Of a stretch of 52,466 bases of DNA, positions 11,804 through 23,768 are shown in pieces (the stretch's first letter is position 1; the number at the start of each line of letters is the position of its first letter). The stretch covers positions 1 through 52,466 of the forward strand of contig JAFGWG010000225.1 in NCBI GenBank assembly GCA_016937255.1, read 5' to 3'. Made by a program: the position numbers and the translations under genes. The DNA comes from Bacteroidales bacterium (lineage in GTDB: Bacteria > Bacteroidota > Bacteroidia > Bacteroidales > DTU049). The notes below the pieces were generated by a model that saw only the letters and a program-made list of their open reading frames with translations, was not told where the DNA came from and did not search any database.

Positions 11804-12322
11804 TTAACCGTTAAACACTTTATCAACGGAAATTCCTCTGAGTTGAGCAACAGTATATGCATCTTTCAAATGTAATAATGCATCTATGGTAGCTTTAACA
11901 ACATTGTGCGGATTGGAAGATCCTTTAGATTTGGCCAATACATTTTTAACACCGACGCTTTCTAATACAGCACGCATAGCACCACCTGCAATTACACCAG
12001 TACCAGGGGCAGCTGGTTTTAGAAAAACACGTGCGCCACCATATTTACCATATTGTTCGTGAGGTAAAGTGCCTTTAAGAATAGGAACCTTAATTAGGTT
12101 TTTCTTGGCATCTTCAATTCCTTTAGAAATGGCAGAAGTAACTTCTTTGGCTTTTCCAAGACCATAGCCAACAACACCATCTTCATTTCCAACCACTACA
12201 ATAGCAGAGAAGCTGAAGGTACGTCCACCTTTGGTAACTTTAGTTACACGTTGTATACTTACGAGTCTGTCTTTGAACTCGATTTCGCTTGATTTTACTC
12301 TCTTTACGTTAACGTTAGGCAT
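11804..12322 (-). CDS. rpsE: 30S ribosomal protein S5
   Basis: [44 protein letters not shown]. Confidence 0.97.
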   Translation of the reverse strand: MPNVNVKRVKSSEIEFKDRLVSIQRVTKVTKGGRTFSFSAIVVVGNEDGVVGYGLGKAKEVTSAISKGIEDAKKNLIKVPILKGTLPHEQYGKYGGARVFLKPAAPGTGVIAGGAMRAVLESVGVKNVLAKSKGSSNPHNVVKATIDALLHLKDAYTVAQLRGISVDKVFNG

Positions 12323-12327
12323 AATCC

Positions 12328-12690
12328 TTAGAATTTTAGTCCACCTTCTCTGGCTGCTTCTGCCAGTGATTTTATTCTACCGTGATATTTATATCCGTTG
12401 CGATCAAAAACTACTGTTTCAATTCCAGCCTCTTTAGCTTGATTGGCAATAAATTTACCAACTAATTTGGCTTTTTCAATTTTAGTAAGTTTTTGCTCAG
12501 CAATATCTTTTGCTCTTGATGAAGCTGCAACAATGGTTTTTCCACTGGCATCGTCGATCAACTGAACATAAATTTCTTTGCTACTGCGAAAAACAGTCAT
12601 GCGAGGTCTCTCGGCACTGCCGTTGATCACTTTGCGAATGCGCATTTTAACGCGCTTTCTGCTATATTCTTTCTTATTTTTGATAGCCAT
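12328..12690 (-). CDS. rplR: 50S ribosomal protein L18
   Basis: [31 protein letters not shown]; terminal AREGGLKF. Confidence 0.97.
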   Translation of the reverse strand: MAIKNKKEYSRKRVKMRIRKVINGSAERPRMTVFRSSKEIYVQLIDDASGKTIVAASSRAKDIAEQKLTKIEKAKLVGKFIANQAKEAGIETVVFDRNGYKYHGRIKSLAEAAREGGLKF

Positions 12691-12702
12691 AGCCGATATC
12701 TT

Positions 12703-13260
12703 TTATTGTTTAACTGCAGCTTTACCTGCTTTACGACGAATAACTTCGTTCTGATATTTAACTCCTTTACCTTTATAAGGCTCAGGTTTTCTGTATGATC
12801 TGATTTTTGCAGCTACCTGTCCTATTAATTGTTTGTCGTGCGATTGCAGAACAATCATTGGGCTCTTACCTTTTTCGGTAATGGCTTCTACTTTAATCTC
12901 TTGTGGAAGTTCAAAAACAATATTGTGTGAATGTCCAAGACTGAGATCAAGCATTTGACCTTCTGCCTGACATTTGTAACCTACACCAATCAGCTCAAGT
13001 TTGATGGTGAATCCGTTGGATACTCCTTCAACCATGTTGGCTAATAATGATCTGTACAAACCGTGGTAGGCTTTATTTTGTTTTGAATCATCTTCCCTAG
13101 AAACGGTAATATTGTTTTCTTCGATATTTATTTTAATCGAAGCAGGAAGTTCCTGGTGTAATTCACCCTTGCTTCCTTTAACAGAAACAATATTCTCGTC
13201 GGATACCTGAATTTGGACTCCGGAGGGGATAGCGATAGGTTTATTTCCAATCCTTGACAT
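12703..13260 (-). CDS. rplF: 50S ribosomal protein L6
   Basis: MSRIGNKPIAIPSGVQI; KPEPYKGKGVKYQNEVIRRKAGKA. Confidence 0.97.
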   Translation of the reverse strand: MSRIGNKPIAIPSGVQIQVSDENIVSVKGSKGELHQELPASIKINIEENNITVSREDDSKQNKAYHGLYRSLLANMVEGVSNGFTIKLELIGVGYKCQAEGQMLDLSLGHSHNIVFELPQEIKVEAITEKGKSPMIVLQSHDKQLIGQVAAKIRSYRKPEPYKGKGVKYQNEVIRRKAGKAAVKQ

Positions 13261-13278
13261 TACTCTTCTCCTTCAATA

Positions 13279-13677
13279 TTAAGATACATAACAAATTACT
13301 TCTCCGCCAACATTTTCTTTACGGGCTTGTTTGTCAGTCATAAGTCCTTTAGAAGTACTTATTATGGCAATTCCAAGACCGTTCATCACACGGGGCAGTT
13401 CTCTAGATGGAGAATATTTTCTTAAACCTGAGCGACTGACTCTTTGCACTTTTGTGATGGCGGACATTTTATTTGTGGGGTGATATTTTAATGCAATTTT
13501 CAAAGTTTTGGGAAATGTTTCCTCTTCAACTTTGTAATTGAGAATATACCCGTTTTCGTGCAATAATTTGCTTAGCTCAACCAGCATTTTGCTAGAAGGC
13601 ATTTCAACCAAGCGATGATTTGCTTTTATTGCATTTCTTATCCTTGTCAAATAATCTGAAATAGGATCTGTAGTCAT
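13279..13677 (-). CDS. rpsH: 30S ribosomal protein S8
   Basis: MTTDPISDYLTRIRNAIKA; GLGIAIISTSKGLMTDKQARKENVGGEVICYV. Confidence 0.97.
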   Translation of the reverse strand: MTTDPISDYLTRIRNAIKANHRLVEMPSSKMLVELSKLLHENGYILNYKVEEETFPKTLKIALKYHPTNKMSAITKVQRVSRSGLRKYSPSRELPRVMNGLGIAIISTSKGLMTDKQARKENVGGEVICYVS

Positions 13678-13696
13678 TCTTCTTCGTTTTAATAAT

Positions 13697-13966
13697 TTAC
13701 CAACTTGCTTTTTTTACACCGGGTATTTCACCATTTAAGGCCATTTGCCTGAAATTGATACGAGACAAACCAAACATACGCATATAACCTTTTGGTCTTC
13801 CCGACAAATTGCAGCGGTTATGCAAACGTACTTTGGAAGAATTCTTCGGAAGTTTCTGCAATGCAATATAATCGCCGGCTTCTTTTAATGCTGCACGTCT
13901 TTCAGCATATTTTTCAACCATTGCGCGTCTTTTTACTTCCCGGGCTTTCATTGATTCTTTTGCCAT
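13697..13966 (-). CDS. rpsN: 30S ribosomal protein S14
   Basis: [51 protein letters not shown]. Confidence 0.97.
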   Translation of the reverse strand: MAKESMKAREVKRRAMVEKYAERRAALKEAGDYIALQKLPKNSSKVRLHNRCNLSGRPKGYMRMFGLSRINFRQMALNGEIPGVKKASW

Positions 13967-13972
13967 ACCTGA

Positions 13973-14521
13973 TTATTTTTTAAATGGTATTCCGAATGCT
14001 TTAAGCAAAGCATAAGATTCTTTATCTGTATCTGCTGTGGTTACAAAGTTGATATCCATACCGGTAATCTGATTCACTTTATCCATATTGATCTCCGGGA
14101 AAATAATTTGCTCTGTAATACCAAAAGAGAAGTTTCCGCGGCCATCGAACCCTTTATCAGAGATTCCTTTAAAGTCACGAATACGTGGGATAGCAACTGA
14201 AATTAGTCTATCAAGAAATTCGTACATATTCTCACCACGCAAAGTTACACGGGCACCAACAGGCATTCCGCGTCTTAACTTAAAATTAGATATGTCTTTT
14301 TTCGATTTTGTTGCCACTGCTTTCTGTCCTGTAATATTGGACAACTCTTCAATTGCAAAATCAACCAGTTTTTTGTCAGCCACGGCATCTCCAACACCTT
14401 GGTTAACACTGATTTTAGTAAGGCGAGGTACCTGCATCACGGTTTTATACTGAAATTCTTCAGTAAGAGCAGGAACTATTTCCTTATAATATTTTTCTTT
14501 AAGCCTTGGTGCGTAATCCAT
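13973..14521 (-). CDS. rplE: 50S ribosomal protein L5
   Basis: [39 protein letters not shown]. Confidence 0.97.
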   Translation of the reverse strand: MDYAPRLKEKYYKEIVPALTEEFQYKTVMQVPRLTKISVNQGVGDAVADKKLVDFAIEELSNITGQKAVATKSKKDISNFKLRRGMPVGARVTLRGENMYEFLDRLISVAIPRIRDFKGISDKGFDGRGNFSFGITEQIIFPEINMDKVNQITGMDINFVTTADTDKESYALLKAFGIPFKK

Positions 14522-14847
14522 TACTTAATCTCCTCTCCTGATTTTTTAGAAATACGAATAATTTTTCCATCATTAGCAACTTGTCTGCCAACTCGAGTGG
14601 GGGTACCTGAGGCATCTACCAGCATAAGCTTGGAAATTTTGATAGGAGCTTCTTTTTTAATGATACCGCCATCTTTTTGTTGAGCATCTCTTCCTGCTTT
14701 TAAGTGACGCGACATAATATTCACGCCCTCAACAATGGCTGTTTCTTTTTTGGGGATAACTTCCAAAACTCGACCCCGTTGGCCTTTTGAGTTTCCGGAA
14801 ATAACCACAACATTATCGCCCTTCCTTATTTTGAGTTTCTTTGTCAT
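14521..14847 (-). CDS. rplX: 50S ribosomal protein L24
   Basis: [45 protein letters not shown]. Confidence 0.97.
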   Translation of the reverse strand: MTKKLKIRKGDNVVVISGNSKGQRGRVLEVIPKKETAIVEGVNIMSRHLKAGRDAQQKDGGIIKKEAPIKISKLMLVDASGTPTRVGRQVANDGKIIRISKKSGEEIK

Positions 14848-14858
14848 AGTTCAGAGTT

Positions 14859-15227
14859 TTATAAAACCTCAGGGGCTAATGATACAATCTTCATATATTG
14901 CTTGTCACGTAATTCTCTTGGAACTGGACCGAAAATACGTGTTCCACGAAGCTCCTCAGTAGGGGTTAGCAGAACAGCGGCATTATCATCAAAGCGAATA
15001 TATGAACCGTCGGGACGACGAATTTCTTTCTTTGTGCGAACAACAACAGCTTTTGTAACCGTACCTTTTTTGATGTTTCCACTAGGTAGAGCATTTTTTA
15101 CGGTGACAATAATCTGGTCTCCAACTGATGCGTAGCGCTTCTTTGATCCTCCGAGAACCCGAATACAAAGAACTTCTTTGGCACCGCTGTTGTCAGCTAC
15201 ATTTAATCTTGATTCTTGTTGTATCAT
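14859..15227 (-). CDS. rplN: 50S ribosomal protein L14
   Basis: [37 protein letters not shown]. Confidence 0.98.
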   Translation of the reverse strand: MIQQESRLNVADNSGAKEVLCIRVLGGSKKRYASVGDQIIVTVKNALPSGNIKKGTVTKAVVVRTKKEIRRPDGSYIRFDDNAAVLLTPTEELRGTRIFGPVPRELRDKQYMKIVSLAPEVL

Positions 15228-15229
15228 GG

Positions 15230-15484
15230 TTATTTAGCCTTTTCAATTATTTCAACTAATCTCCAGCGTTTGTTTTTGCTGGTTGGACGGGTTTCCGCAA
15301 TTTTGATGGTATCGCCAATATTGCATTCGTTATTTTCATCGTGTGCCATAAACTTATTCGTTTTCTTGATGAATTTTCCGTATATGGGATGCTTTAAACG
15401 ACGCTCAACCAATACCACAATCGATTTGTCCATCTTGTTACTGACGACAATTCCGACTCGCTCTTTGCGTAAGTTCCTTTTCAT
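15230..15484 (-). CDS. rpsQ: 30S ribosomal protein S17
   Basis: [39 protein letters not shown]. Confidence 0.96.
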   Translation of the reverse strand: MKRNLRKERVGIVVSNKMDKSIVVLVERRLKHPIYGKFIKKTNKFMAHDENNECNIGDTIKIAETRPTSKNKRWRLVEIIEKAK

Positions 15485-15494
15485 ACTCACTGAT

Positions 15495-15692
15495 TTACTT
15501 AGTTTCTAATTCTCTTTTTCGCAATTCAGTCTTAATTCTTGCGATAGTTTTTCTTGACTGACTGATCACCATAGGATTATCCAGGGGTGATACGGTATGA
15601 TTCATTCTAAGCTTACTGAGCTGTTTTTTCTCTTCTTCCAGCCTTTCGTTGAGCTCGTCTGTAGTCATTTCCTTAATTACTGAAGACTTCAT
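15495..15692 (-). CDS. rpmC: 50S ribosomal protein L29
   Basis: [53 protein letters not shown]. Confidence 0.95.
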   Translation of the reverse strand: MKSSVIKEMTTDELNERLEEEKKQLSKLRMNHTVSPLDNPMVISQSRKTIARIKTELRKRELETK

Positions 15693-15718
15693 GTTGAATT
15701 TTCTTTATTGTTATGGGC

Positions 15719-16141
15719 TTACGCCTCACTAAAATCTCTTCTGACAATGAATTTTGTTTTAACCGGAAGTTTTTGTGCAGCCAAACGCATTGCTTCGCGT
15801 GCTATTTCGAGAGGAACACCTTCTGCTTCGAAAAGAATACGTCCTGGAGTAATAGGGGCAACAAAAGAATCAGGAGCACCTTTACCTTTACCCATACGTA
15901 CTTCAGCTGGCTTTTTAGTAATAGGTTTGTCCGGAAAAATGCGAATCCAACTTTGTCCTTCACGTTTCATATATCTGGTCATAGCCTGACGAGCTGCCTC
16001 AATCTGGCGTCCGGTAATCCATGCCTGTTCCATTGTCTTTAATCCAAAAGAACCAAAAGCTAACTGATTGCCACGCTGAGCAATACCCTTCATGCGTCCT
16101 TTCTGTACTCTTCTGAATTTTGTTTTTTTCGGCTGTAACAT
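15719..16141 (-). CDS. rplP: 50S ribosomal protein L16
   Basis: [45 protein letters not shown]. Confidence 0.98.
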   Translation of the reverse strand: MLQPKKTKFRRVQKGRMKGIAQRGNQLAFGSFGLKTMEQAWITGRQIEAARQAMTRYMKREGQSWIRIFPDKPITKKPAEVRMGKGKGAPDSFVAPITPGRILFEAEGVPLEIAREAMRLAAQKLPVKTKFIVRRDFSEA

Positions 16142-16158
16142 GACTTGTTCAGTTTAAA

Positions 16159-16881
16159 TTATTTCTTTTTGTTTCTTCCACTACCACGGTTTCCACCACT
16201 GCGTCTTTTGTCTCTCTTATCACCTTTTTGGAATTCGAAATTGTAAAAATCAGGAGTTCCAAAAACTTCTCCTTTACAAATCCATACTTTTATTCCTAAG
16301 CGACCGTATGTAGTATGTGCTTCAACATTAGCATAATCGATATCAGCTCGAAGTGTGTGTAATGGTGTACGACCATCTTTGTAATGCTCTGTACGGCTCA
16401 TCTCTGCACCACCAATACGACCTGAAATAGAAATTTTAATTCCTTCGGCGTTCATTCTCATGGTTGAAGCAATAGAAGTTTTAATGGCACGACGGTGAGA
16501 AATACGACCTTCAATCTGACGTGCGATATTTTGTGCAACCAAAGTTGCTTCAACTTCTGGTCTTTTTATTTCTGAAATGTTGATTTGTACTTCTTTTTGA
16601 GTAAGTTTTTTCAACTCTTCACGTAATTCGTCAACATCTTTACCTTTCTGCCCGATAATAAATCCAGGCTTGGCAGTATGAATGGTAACAGTTACAAGTT
16701 TTATGCTACGCTCAATCATTATTTTCGAAACGCTTGCTTTAACAAGACGTACTTTCAAATACTGACGGATTTTGTGATCCTCGTGAAGCTTGTCGGCATA
16801 TGTTTTACCACCAAACCAAATTGAATCCCAGGCACGTGTAATACCAATTCTGTTTCCTATAGGGTTAGTTTTTTGTCCCAT
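16159..16881 (-). CDS. rpsC: 30S ribosomal protein S3
   Basis: [43 protein letters not shown]. Confidence 0.98.
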   Translation of the reverse strand: MGQKTNPIGNRIGITRAWDSIWFGGKTYADKLHEDHKIRQYLKVRLVKASVSKIMIERSIKLVTVTIHTAKPGFIIGQKGKDVDELREELKKLTQKEVQINISEIKRPEVEATLVAQNIARQIEGRISHRRAIKTSIASTMRMNAEGIKISISGRIGGAEMSRTEHYKDGRTPLHTLRADIDYANVEAHTTYGRLGIKVWICKGEVFGTPDFYNFEFQKGDKRDKRRSGGNRGSGRNKKK

Positions 16882-16887
16882 TATATC

Positions 16888-17316
16888 TTAATCGTTAGAT
16901 TCAACATTTGATAATTCTTCAGATTTGCTTCCAATTTCAAGGGTAACATGGTTAGATCTTTTTCTGATTCTATGCGCACGTCCTTGTGGAGCTGGTTGAA
17001 TTCTTTTCAACATTCTTGCTCCGTCAACATTGATGCTTTTTACATAAAGTCCGGCATCTTCCATGCGAATACTATTGGAAGTTTTGGTTTGCCAGTTGCT
17101 GATAGCTGAGCTAAGCAATTTATACAAATGCCTTGAAGGCTCGTTGTTGGATGTCTTCAAAATAGCCAGAGCAATAGCTGCATCTTTCCCTTTGATGAGT
17201 TTAGTAACTGGTCTCATCTTTCGCGGAGAAACAGCACAATTACTAATTCTGGCGATATATTTGTTCTTGTTTGCCTCTTTTCTAAGCTCCGCACTTTTCC
17301 GTTTTCTGGATCCCAT
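16888..17316 (-). CDS. rplV: 50S ribosomal protein L22
   Basis: ISNCAVSPRKMRPVTKLIKGK; RMLKRIQPAPQGRAHRIRKRSNHVTL. Confidence 0.97.
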   Translation of the reverse strand: MGSRKRKSAELRKEANKNKYIARISNCAVSPRKMRPVTKLIKGKDAAIALAILKTSNNEPSRHLYKLLSSAISNWQTKTSNSIRMEDAGLYVKSINVDGARMLKRIQPAPQGRAHRIRKRSNHVTLEIGSKSEELSNVESND

Positions 17317-17346
17317 GATGCTTATCTTTAATTGTTTCGACTAATT

Positions 17347-17613
17347 TTACTTTTTACTTCCTGCGTGACCACGGAAAATTCGCGTTGGAGCAAATTCGCC
17401 AAGTTTATGACCTACCATATTCTCGGTTACATAAACTGGAATAAACTTGTTCCCATTGTGAACTTGTATGCTTAAGCCTACAAAATCTGGAGTGATCATG
17501 GAAGCTCTCGACCATGTTTTAATCGGGGTCTTTTTGGTAGATTCCTGCATTTCAAGAACTCTTTTCTCAAGTTTATAGTGCACGTATGGCCCTTTTTTAA
17601 GTGAACGACTCAT
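17347..17613 (-). CDS. rpsS: 30S ribosomal protein S19
   Basis: [60 protein letters not shown]. Confidence 0.98.
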   Translation of the reverse strand: MSRSLKKGPYVHYKLEKRVLEMQESTKKTPIKTWSRASMITPDFVGLSIQVHNGNKFIPVYVTENMVGHKLGEFAPTRIFRGHAGSKK

Positions 17614-17624
17614 AACTTTACTCC

Positions 17625-18446
17625 TTATTTTTTCCTTCTTTCAATGATGAACTTATCGGAAGCTTTCTGCTTGCGGGTTTTGAAACCTTTAGCAGGGATT
17701 CCTTTACGAGATCTTGGGTGACCTCCTGTAGCGCGACCTTCACCACCACCCATTGGGTGATCAACTGGGTTCATGGCAACACCTCTAACGCGTGGTCTGC
17801 GACCTTTCCAACGAGTACGACCTGCTTTTCCACTAACCTCAAGATTGTGCTCAGGATTAGAAACTGAGCCAATAGTGGCTTTACAAGTTTGTAAAATAAG
17901 ACGAATTTCTCCACTAGGCATTTTAATCGCAGCATATTTGCCATCGCGACTTAATAACTGTGCAGATGCTCCTGCACTACGTGAAAGTTTTCCTCCTTGA
18001 CCTGGACGAAGCTCAATATTATGAACTACAGTTCCTAAAGGAATTTCACTTAGATATAAAGCATTTCCCGGGTCAGGACTAATTCCTTTACCACTTAAAA
18101 TTTGCTGTCCTACTTCAAGTCCGTTAGGCGCAATAATATATTTTTTCTCACCATCGGCATAAAATACCAATGCAATACGTGCGCTTCTATTTGGATCATA
18201 CTCAATACTCTTAACAGTAGCAGGAATACCTTCTTTGCCACGTACAAAGTCGATTTCTCTGTATTGACGTTTGTGACCACCACCTTTGTAGCGCATGGTC
18301 ATTTTCCCTTGCTTGTTACGTCCGCCGCTTTTTTTCAATGGGCGAACTAGGCTTTTCTCCGGAGCCTCGGCCGTTATGTCCTTGTAATCACTGATCAGTT
18401 TTGTTCGCTGACCTGGTGTGATTGGTCTATATTTTTTTAATCCCAT
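17625..18446 (-). CDS. rplB: 50S ribosomal protein L2
   Basis: [55 protein letters not shown]. Confidence 0.98.
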   Translation of the reverse strand: MGLKKYRPITPGQRTKLISDYKDITAEAPEKSLVRPLKKSGGRNKQGKMTMRYKGGGHKRQYREIDFVRGKEGIPATVKSIEYDPNRSARIALVFYADGEKKYIIAPNGLEVGQQILSGKGISPDPGNALYLSEIPLGTVVHNIELRPGQGGKLSRSAGASAQLLSRDGKYAAIKMPSGEIRLILQTCKATIGSVSNPEHNLEVSGKAGRTRWKGRRPRVRGVAMNPVDHPMGGGEGRATGGHPRSRKGIPAKGFKTRKQKASDKFIIERRKK

Positions 18447-18457
18447 CGATTAATAAT

Positions 18458-18748
18458 TTATACGTTGCTGTAAAAATCAATAATATCACCGTCTTTTAAT
18501 TTGACGATGGCTTTCTTGAAGGAATTGGTTCGGCCACTGATATATCCGCGTCGTGTTCCGCGAAATTTTCTTTTACCAAGATAAATCATTGTGTTTACCT
18601 CTTCAACAGTGACTTCGTACATCTCCTCAATGGCAGTTTTAATCTGAAACTTATTGGCTCGTTTATCTACCACGAAACCATACTGGTTCAGCTTCTCTGC
18701 CTTTTCGGTCATTTTTTCCGTAATTAACGGTTTTATTAATATTTCCAT
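18458..18748 (-). CDS. rplW: 50S ribosomal protein L23
   Basis: IKPLITEKMTEKAEKLNQYGFVVDKRANKFQIKTAIEEMYEVTVEEVNTM. Confidence 0.97.
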   Translation of the reverse strand: MEILIKPLITEKMTEKAEKLNQYGFVVDKRANKFQIKTAIEEMYEVTVEEVNTMIYLGKRKFRGTRRGYISGRTNSFKKAIVKLKDGDIIDFYSNV

Positions 18749-18777
18749 GACGTCTTTTTTTTCCTTTTTTTTGAAGA

Positions 18778-19416
18778 TTATTTGCTTTCTTCCAGTAATA
18801 TTTCTTCCAATTTAGCCAGACTGTTTTCCGAAATGAACAAATTTTGTGCATCCAGAATATCGTAAGTGTTTAAATCAGAAGAAGTTATGATTTTAACTTT
18901 CTTCAAATTTCGGGAGGACAAATATACGTTTTTATTTAATTCATCCAACACAATTAGTGATTTTTTTGTTTGAGAATCAAAATTTTTCAGAAAAACATTG
19001 AAATCTTTGGTTTTAGGTTCGCTAAAATTTAAGTCTTCAATAATTCTGATCACTTCTTCACTAGCTTTGTAAGAAAGTGCACTGATACGAGCCAGTTTTT
19101 TAACCTTCTTATTTACTTTGAAACCATAATCGCGTGGGTGTGGTCCGAAAGCTCTTGCGCCACCTCTCAATAGAGGAGATTTGATGTCACCACGACGGGC
19201 ACCACCAGTACCTTTTTGTCTGTAAAGTTTGCGTGTGCTGCCAGAAAGGTCGGAACGCTCGCGTGAATCATGTGTTCCCTGACGACGTTCTGCAAGAATG
19301 CGTTTTACATCGAGGTATATAGCATGGTCGTTTGGCTGAGCACCGAAGATCTCTTTGCGAAGTGTAACCTTTTTGCTGGTTTCTTTTCCTTCTTTGTTAT
19401 ATACTTTTACATCCAT
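18778..19416 (-). CDS. rplD: 50S ribosomal protein L4
   Basis: [51 protein letters not shown]. Confidence 0.97.
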   Translation of the reverse strand: MDVKVYNKEGKETSKKVTLRKEIFGAQPNDHAIYLDVKRILAERRQGTHDSRERSDLSGSTRKLYRQKGTGGARRGDIKSPLLRGGARAFGPHPRDYGFKVNKKVKKLARISALSYKASEEVIRIIEDLNFSEPKTKDFNVFLKNFDSQTKKSLIVLDELNKNVYLSSRNLKKVKIITSSDLNTYDILDAQNLFISENSLAKLEEILLEESK

Positions 19417-20036
19417 CTTTCCAAAATTAAATATGAACCACTAGGACCGGGAACACTACCTTTTATTAAAAGCAAGTTTTTCTCGGGAAAAATTTTCACA
19501 ACCTGAAGGTTGATCATTTTAACTCTTCTGTTGCCATCCTGACCACCCATGCGCATACCCTTAAATACCCTAGAAGGATATGACGATGCGCCGATTGAAC
19601 CAGGTGCTCTCATTCGGTTGTGCTGACCGTGTGTTGCGTCGTTAACACCCTTAAAGCCATGTCTTTTTACAACACCCTGAAATCCTTTTCCTTTACTAGT
19701 TCCTACTACATCGATAAATTCGTTTTCTTTGAATTCTTCAACGGAAACTATATCACCCAATTTCTTTTGGTGGCCTATCTCAAAGCGAGTAAATTCTCTG
19801 ATTATTCTTTTGGGTGAAGTACCAGCTTTTTTAAAGTGGCCAAGCATGGCGCCTGAAGTGTGTTTCTCCTTCTTGTCATCATAAGACAGTTGGATAGCGT
19901 CATACCCGTCAGATTCTTTTGTCTTGACTTGTGTAACTACACAAGGACCTGCTTCAACTACTGTGCATGGAACTTTCTTTCCAGAGGCATCGTGAAAGCT
20001 GGTCATTCCGATTTTTTTTCCAATTAATCCTGACAT
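19407..20036 (-). CDS. rplC: 50S ribosomal protein L3
   Basis: [52 protein letters not shown]. Confidence 0.98.
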   Translation of the reverse strand: MSGLIGKKIGMTSFHDASGKKVPCTVVEAGPCVVTQVKTKESDGYDAIQLSYDDKKEKHTSGAMLGHFKKAGTSPKRIIREFTRFEIGHQKKLGDIVSVEEFKENEFIDVVGTSKGKGFQGVVKRHGFKGVNDATHGQHNRMRAPGSIGASSYPSRVFKGMRMGGQDGNRRVKMINLQVVKIFPEKNLLLIKGSVPGPSGSYLILERWM

Positions 20037-20057
20037 TGTTATTGTTTTGTTACTGTG

Positions 20058-20366
20058 TTATACTTTTATCTCAATCTCTACTCCTCTAGGAAGTTCAAGT
20101 TTCATCAGTTCTTCGATGGTTTTTGAACTCTGGTTGTAGAAAATCTCGATGAGTCTTTTGTATGTGAAAAGCTGAAATTGTTCGCGCGATTTCTTGTTAA
20201 CAAAAGTAGATTTGTTTACGGTGAAAATCTTCTTCTCAGTGGGCAGTGGAATAGGACCGCTCACTACTGCTTTCGTTGCTTTTACGATTTTTACAATCTT
20301 CTCAGCTGATTTGTCAACCAGATAATGATCGTAAGATTTCAGTTTGATTCGTATTTTTTGGCTCAC
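20058..20366 (-). CDS. rpsJ: 30S ribosomal protein S10
   Basis: [46 protein letters not shown]. Confidence 0.98.
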   Translation of the reverse strand: MSQKIRIKLKSYDHYLVDKSAEKIVKIVKATKAVVSGPIPLPTEKKIFTVNKSTFVNKKSREQFQLFTYKRLIEIFYNQSSKTIEELMKLELPRGVEIEIKV

Positions 20367-20397
20367 TGTTATATGGTTTAAATGTTTAACAATTGAA

Positions 20398-22503
20398 TTA
20401 GAGATTTACTTTAATCCCTTTTAACTTAAAAATTAATTCCTCTGCAAGATTTTTAGGCGTAACAGCATAATGAGAAAACTCGAGGCTTGCTGTTGCTCTA
20501 CCTGAAGAAATGCTTCGAAGGGCAGTCACATATCCAAAAGTTTCACCTAAAGGAATACGTGATTTTATGATTTGTGTATTTGCTACACTTTCAATTCCAC
20601 TAATTTCACCCCTGCGTTTGTTTATATCACTGCTTAAATCACCTACATATTCGTCGGGTGTGATAATTTCCATTTTCATTATAGGCTCTAGAAGATCGCA
20701 TTTGATTCTTCTACTAGCCTCTTTAAAAGCAATGTTTCCACAAATCTCAAAACTCAATGCATCCGAATCTGTATCATGATATGCCGCATCGAGTAGTGTG
20801 ACTTTGGCAGCAAGTACTGGATATCCGGCCATAACGCCAGTTTCCATAGCAGATTTAATTCCTTTTTCAACGGCACTAATAAATTCTTTTGGAATTTGAT
20901 TGCCTTTAAGTTTGCTGATGAATTCTAACCCTTTGGCATCTGATGATGTTACAGGTTCGATTTCAATTTCTATGTCTGCATATTTGCCTTTACCACCACT
21001 TTGTTTTTTATACAATTCGCGATGACGAATACTTTCACGCAATGCTTCACGATAAGCCACCTGAGGTTTTCCGAGAGAACATTCGACATTGAATTCGCGC
21101 TTAAGGCGATCCACAATAATATCGAGGTGAAGTTCACCCATGCCACTGATAATGGTTTGGGCTGTTTCGTCATTAACTTTTACTGTAAAGGTAGGATCTT
21201 CTTCACTCATTTTAGCCAGCGCACCATCAAGTTTGTCGATATCCTTTTGAGTTTTTGGTTCGATGGCAATGCTGATAACTGGCTCGGGAAAATCCATTGA
21301 TTCCAATAAAATCGGAGATTTCTCATCACAAATGGTATCGCCGGTTTTAATGTCTTTAAACCCAATAACAGCACCAATGTCTCCAGCTTCGAGGATATTG
21401 ATGGGTTTCTGCTTATTGCTGTGCAAGCGAATAAGGCGGGAAACACGCTCTTTATGTGTAGATGATGCAATATAAACTGTGCCACCTGCATTCAGGCTAC
21501 CTGAATACACACGTACGAAAGCCAGTTTACCGACATAAGTATCGTTTACGATTTTGAAAACTAAAGCTGAGAGTTTACCGTTAACATCTGCTTCACGGGT
21601 TTCTTCCTCTTCAGTTTTCGGGTTGATTCCAGAAATTGCAGGAACTTCAATAGGGGAGGGTAAAAAGTGAATAATACCGTCCATTAAAGCTTGCACCCCA
21701 ATATTCTGTAAGCTGGAACCACAAAAAACAGGAAAAGCCCTTTTCTCAAGAGTGGCTTTTCTTAATTGTAAAATGATATCTTCTGCAGTAATGCTTTTGG
21801 GGTCTTCCATGTACTTTTCCAAAAGCTCCGGATCTTCTTCAGCCGTACCTTCAATTAGTTTCAAACTATATTCCTGTACTAGGTTAAGCATGTCTTCTGG
21901 AATTGGAATTTCTTTGAACTCCTTACCCATTGATTCTTTGTTCCATTCATAAGCTTTATGCTTAATCAGGTCAACCAAACCGGTAAAGTGATCTTCCTCG
22001 CCGATTGGTATTTGAACAGGAATTGGGTTTCCACCTAGCTTTTCTTTGATTTGCTGAATAACTCTGAAGTAGTCGGCTCCCTGCCTGTCCATTTTATTGA
22101 CATAGCAAATGCGGGGTACCTCATATTTATTGGCTTGTCTCCATACGGTTTCCGATTGCGGTTGAACTGCTCCTACAGCACAAAAGACAGCAACTGCGCC
22201 ATCGAGAACCCTTAGAGAACGCTCTACTTCAACTGTGAAATCAACATGTCCAGGAGTATCGATAATATTAATTTGGTGTGTATTACTATTCACTTCCCAG
22301 TAAATAGTAGTTGCAGCCGAAGTAATGGTTATGCCACGCTCTTGTTCCTGTATCATCCAGTCCATTGTGGCGGTACCATCGTCGACTTCACCAATGTCGT
22401 AATTGACCCCAGAATAATACAAAATGCGCTCAGTCGTCGTGGTTTTACCCGCGTCGATATGAGCCATAATGCCAATATTCCTTATTTTGGTCAATTCCGT
22501 CAT
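20398..22503 (-). CDS. fusA: Elongation factor G
   Basis: [35 protein letters not shown] extends to 22668 but the likely start is 22503, since the extra N-terminal residues are an out-of-frame read of rpsG. Confidence 0.97.
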   Translation of the reverse strand: MTELTKIRNIGIMAHIDAGKTTTTERILYYSGVNYDIGEVDDGTATMDWMIQEQERGITITSAATTIYWEVNSNTHQINIIDTPGHVDFTVEVERSLRVLDGAVAVFCAVGAVQPQSETVWRQANKYEVPRICYVNKMDRQGADYFRVIQQIKEKLGGNPIPVQIPIGEEDHFTGLVDLIKHKAYEWNKESMGKEFKEIPIPEDMLNLVQEYSLKLIEGTAEEDPELLEKYMEDPKSITAEDIILQLRKATLEKRAFPVFCGSSLQNIGVQALMDGIIHFLPSPIEVPAISGINPKTEEEETREADVNGKLSALVFKIVNDTYVGKLAFVRVYSGSLNAGGTVYIASSTHKERVSRLIRLHSNKQKPINILEAGDIGAVIGFKDIKTGDTICDEKSPILLESMDFPEPVISIAIEPKTQKDIDKLDGALAKMSEEDPTFTVKVNDETAQTIISGMGELHLDIIVDRLKREFNVECSLGKPQVAYREALRESIRHRELYKKQSGGKGKYADIEIEIEPVTSSDAKGLEFISKLKGNQIPKEFISAVEKGIKSAMETGVMAGYPVLAAKVTLLDAAYHDTDSDALSFEICGNIAFKEASRRIKCDLLEPIMKMEIITPDEYVGDLSSDINKRRGEISGIESVANTQIIKSRIPLGETFGYVTALRSISSGRATASLEFSHYAVTPKNLAEELIFKLKGIKVNL

Positions 22504-22510
22504 CTTAATA

Positions 22511-22984
22511 TTAAAATCTGAAGTGGGAGAAAGCCTTGTTGGCTTCTGCCATACGGTGTGTATCTTCTTTTTTCTTAAATGCAGCACCCTCTTCTTTGTG
22601 AGCAGCAATAATTTCACCAGCCAGTTTTGCAGCCATGTTTTTTTCGTGGCGTTTGCGGGCAAAGCCAATCATGTTCTTCATGGCAATGCTGCTTTTGCGG
22701 TCGTTACGAATTTCAGAAGGAATCTGAAAAGTAGCACCACCAATACGACGGCTACGAACCTCTACTGCAGGGGTTACATTATTTAATGCTTTTTTGAAGA
22801 TGTCTAAGGAGCTTTCTTCACCTTCTACCTTCTTGTCAACGATTTCAAGTGCATCATAAAAGATTTGATACGCAAGATTTTTCTTGCCACTATACATCAT
22901 GTTGTTGACAAACTTGGTTACCAAAACATCACCGAACTTAGGGTCGGGAAGTGTTATGCGCTTTTTTGGTTTTGATTTTCTCAT
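22511..22984 (-). CDS. rpsG: 30S ribosomal protein S7
   Basis: [46 protein letters not shown]. Confidence 0.98.
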   Translation of the reverse strand: MRKSKPKKRITLPDPKFGDVLVTKFVNNMMYSGKKNLAYQIFYDALEIVDKKVEGEESSLDIFKKALNNVTPAVEVRSRRIGGATFQIPSEIRNDRKSSIAMKNMIGFARKRHEKNMAAKLAGEIIAAHKEEGAAFKKKEDTHRMAEANKAFSHFRF

Positions 22985-23012
22985 AATTTACCAATGCTTT
23001 ATCCTGTGGATC

Positions 23013-23393
23013 TTATGATTTCTTTTTAGGTCGTTTTGCACCATACTTGGATCTGCGCTGTGTTCTTTCTTCAACACCAGCGGTATCGAGTGCTCCACGT
23101 ACGATATGATAGCGAACACCAGGAAGGTCTTTTACCCTGCCTCCACGAACCAATACAATACTGTGTTCTTGCAGATTGTGTCCTTCTCCTGGAATGTAAG
23201 CAGTAATTTCAAATCCATTAGTTAATCGAACCCTAGCTACTTTGCGCATAGCTGAATTCGGTTTTTTAGGGGTAGTGGTATACACCCTTGTACATACACC
23301 GCGACGTTGCGGGCATGATGTCAGCGCCGGCGACTTGCTTTTGTATACAAGCTTCTTACGGCCTTTTCTTACCAATTGCTGTATAGTTGGCAT
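23013..23393 (-). CDS. rpsL: 30S ribosomal protein S12
   Basis: [60 protein letters not shown]. Confidence 0.98.
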   Translation of the reverse strand: MPTIQQLVRKGRKKLVYKSKSPALTSCPQRRGVCTRVYTTTPKKPNSAMRKVARVRLTNGFEITAYIPGEGHNLQEHSIVLVRGGRVKDLPGVRYHIVRGALDTAGVEERTQRRSKYGAKRPKKKS

Positions 23394-23440
23394 AATTGCT
23401 TTTTAATTAATACTATAAGACACCCAATTTTTTTGGGACT

Positions 23441-23449
23441 GCAAAGGTA
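23441..23449 (-). promoter_or_regulatory. Bacteroidetes -7 box (TACCTTTGC) for the ribosomal superoperon
   Basis: TAnnTTTG match about 48 bp upstream of rpsL. Confidence 0.55.
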
Positions 23450-23768
23450 GAGAGTTTATTTGAATTTACCAACATTTTACAGAAAATATTTTTAGAAGCA
23501 TTACACATTGGCTAAATTTTTGATAGAAACAGCCAGCAATACTAATTACACAATCTGTTTTTTGGTTTTATTAATGATAAAAAACCATCTTTCTATCATC
23601 AATATTCATTATTAAATATCAATATGAACAATCGAATTTTAATTGAGAATTAAAAAATATTACACCTTATAATATATACCTAGAATTAAAATTTACTTCC
23701 GTGTTTTTTACATTATATATTATATGCATTTTTGCAAAAAAAACTATAGATTAATGTGAGTACTCATA

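Noticed and set aside
11794-11862. N-terminal extension of L30
   Set aside because: Overlaps rpsE; family start MKKIRITLV is internal.
22504-22668. 55-aa N-terminal extension of EF-G in the ORF track
   Set aside because: It is an out-of-frame read of rpsG; EF-G homologues start at [12 protein letters not shown] and the gap to rpsG is normal without it.
9776-23393. Missing tuf between fusA and rpsJ as an anomaly
   Set aside because: A separate tuf location is usual in Bacteroidetes; the order is otherwise canonical.
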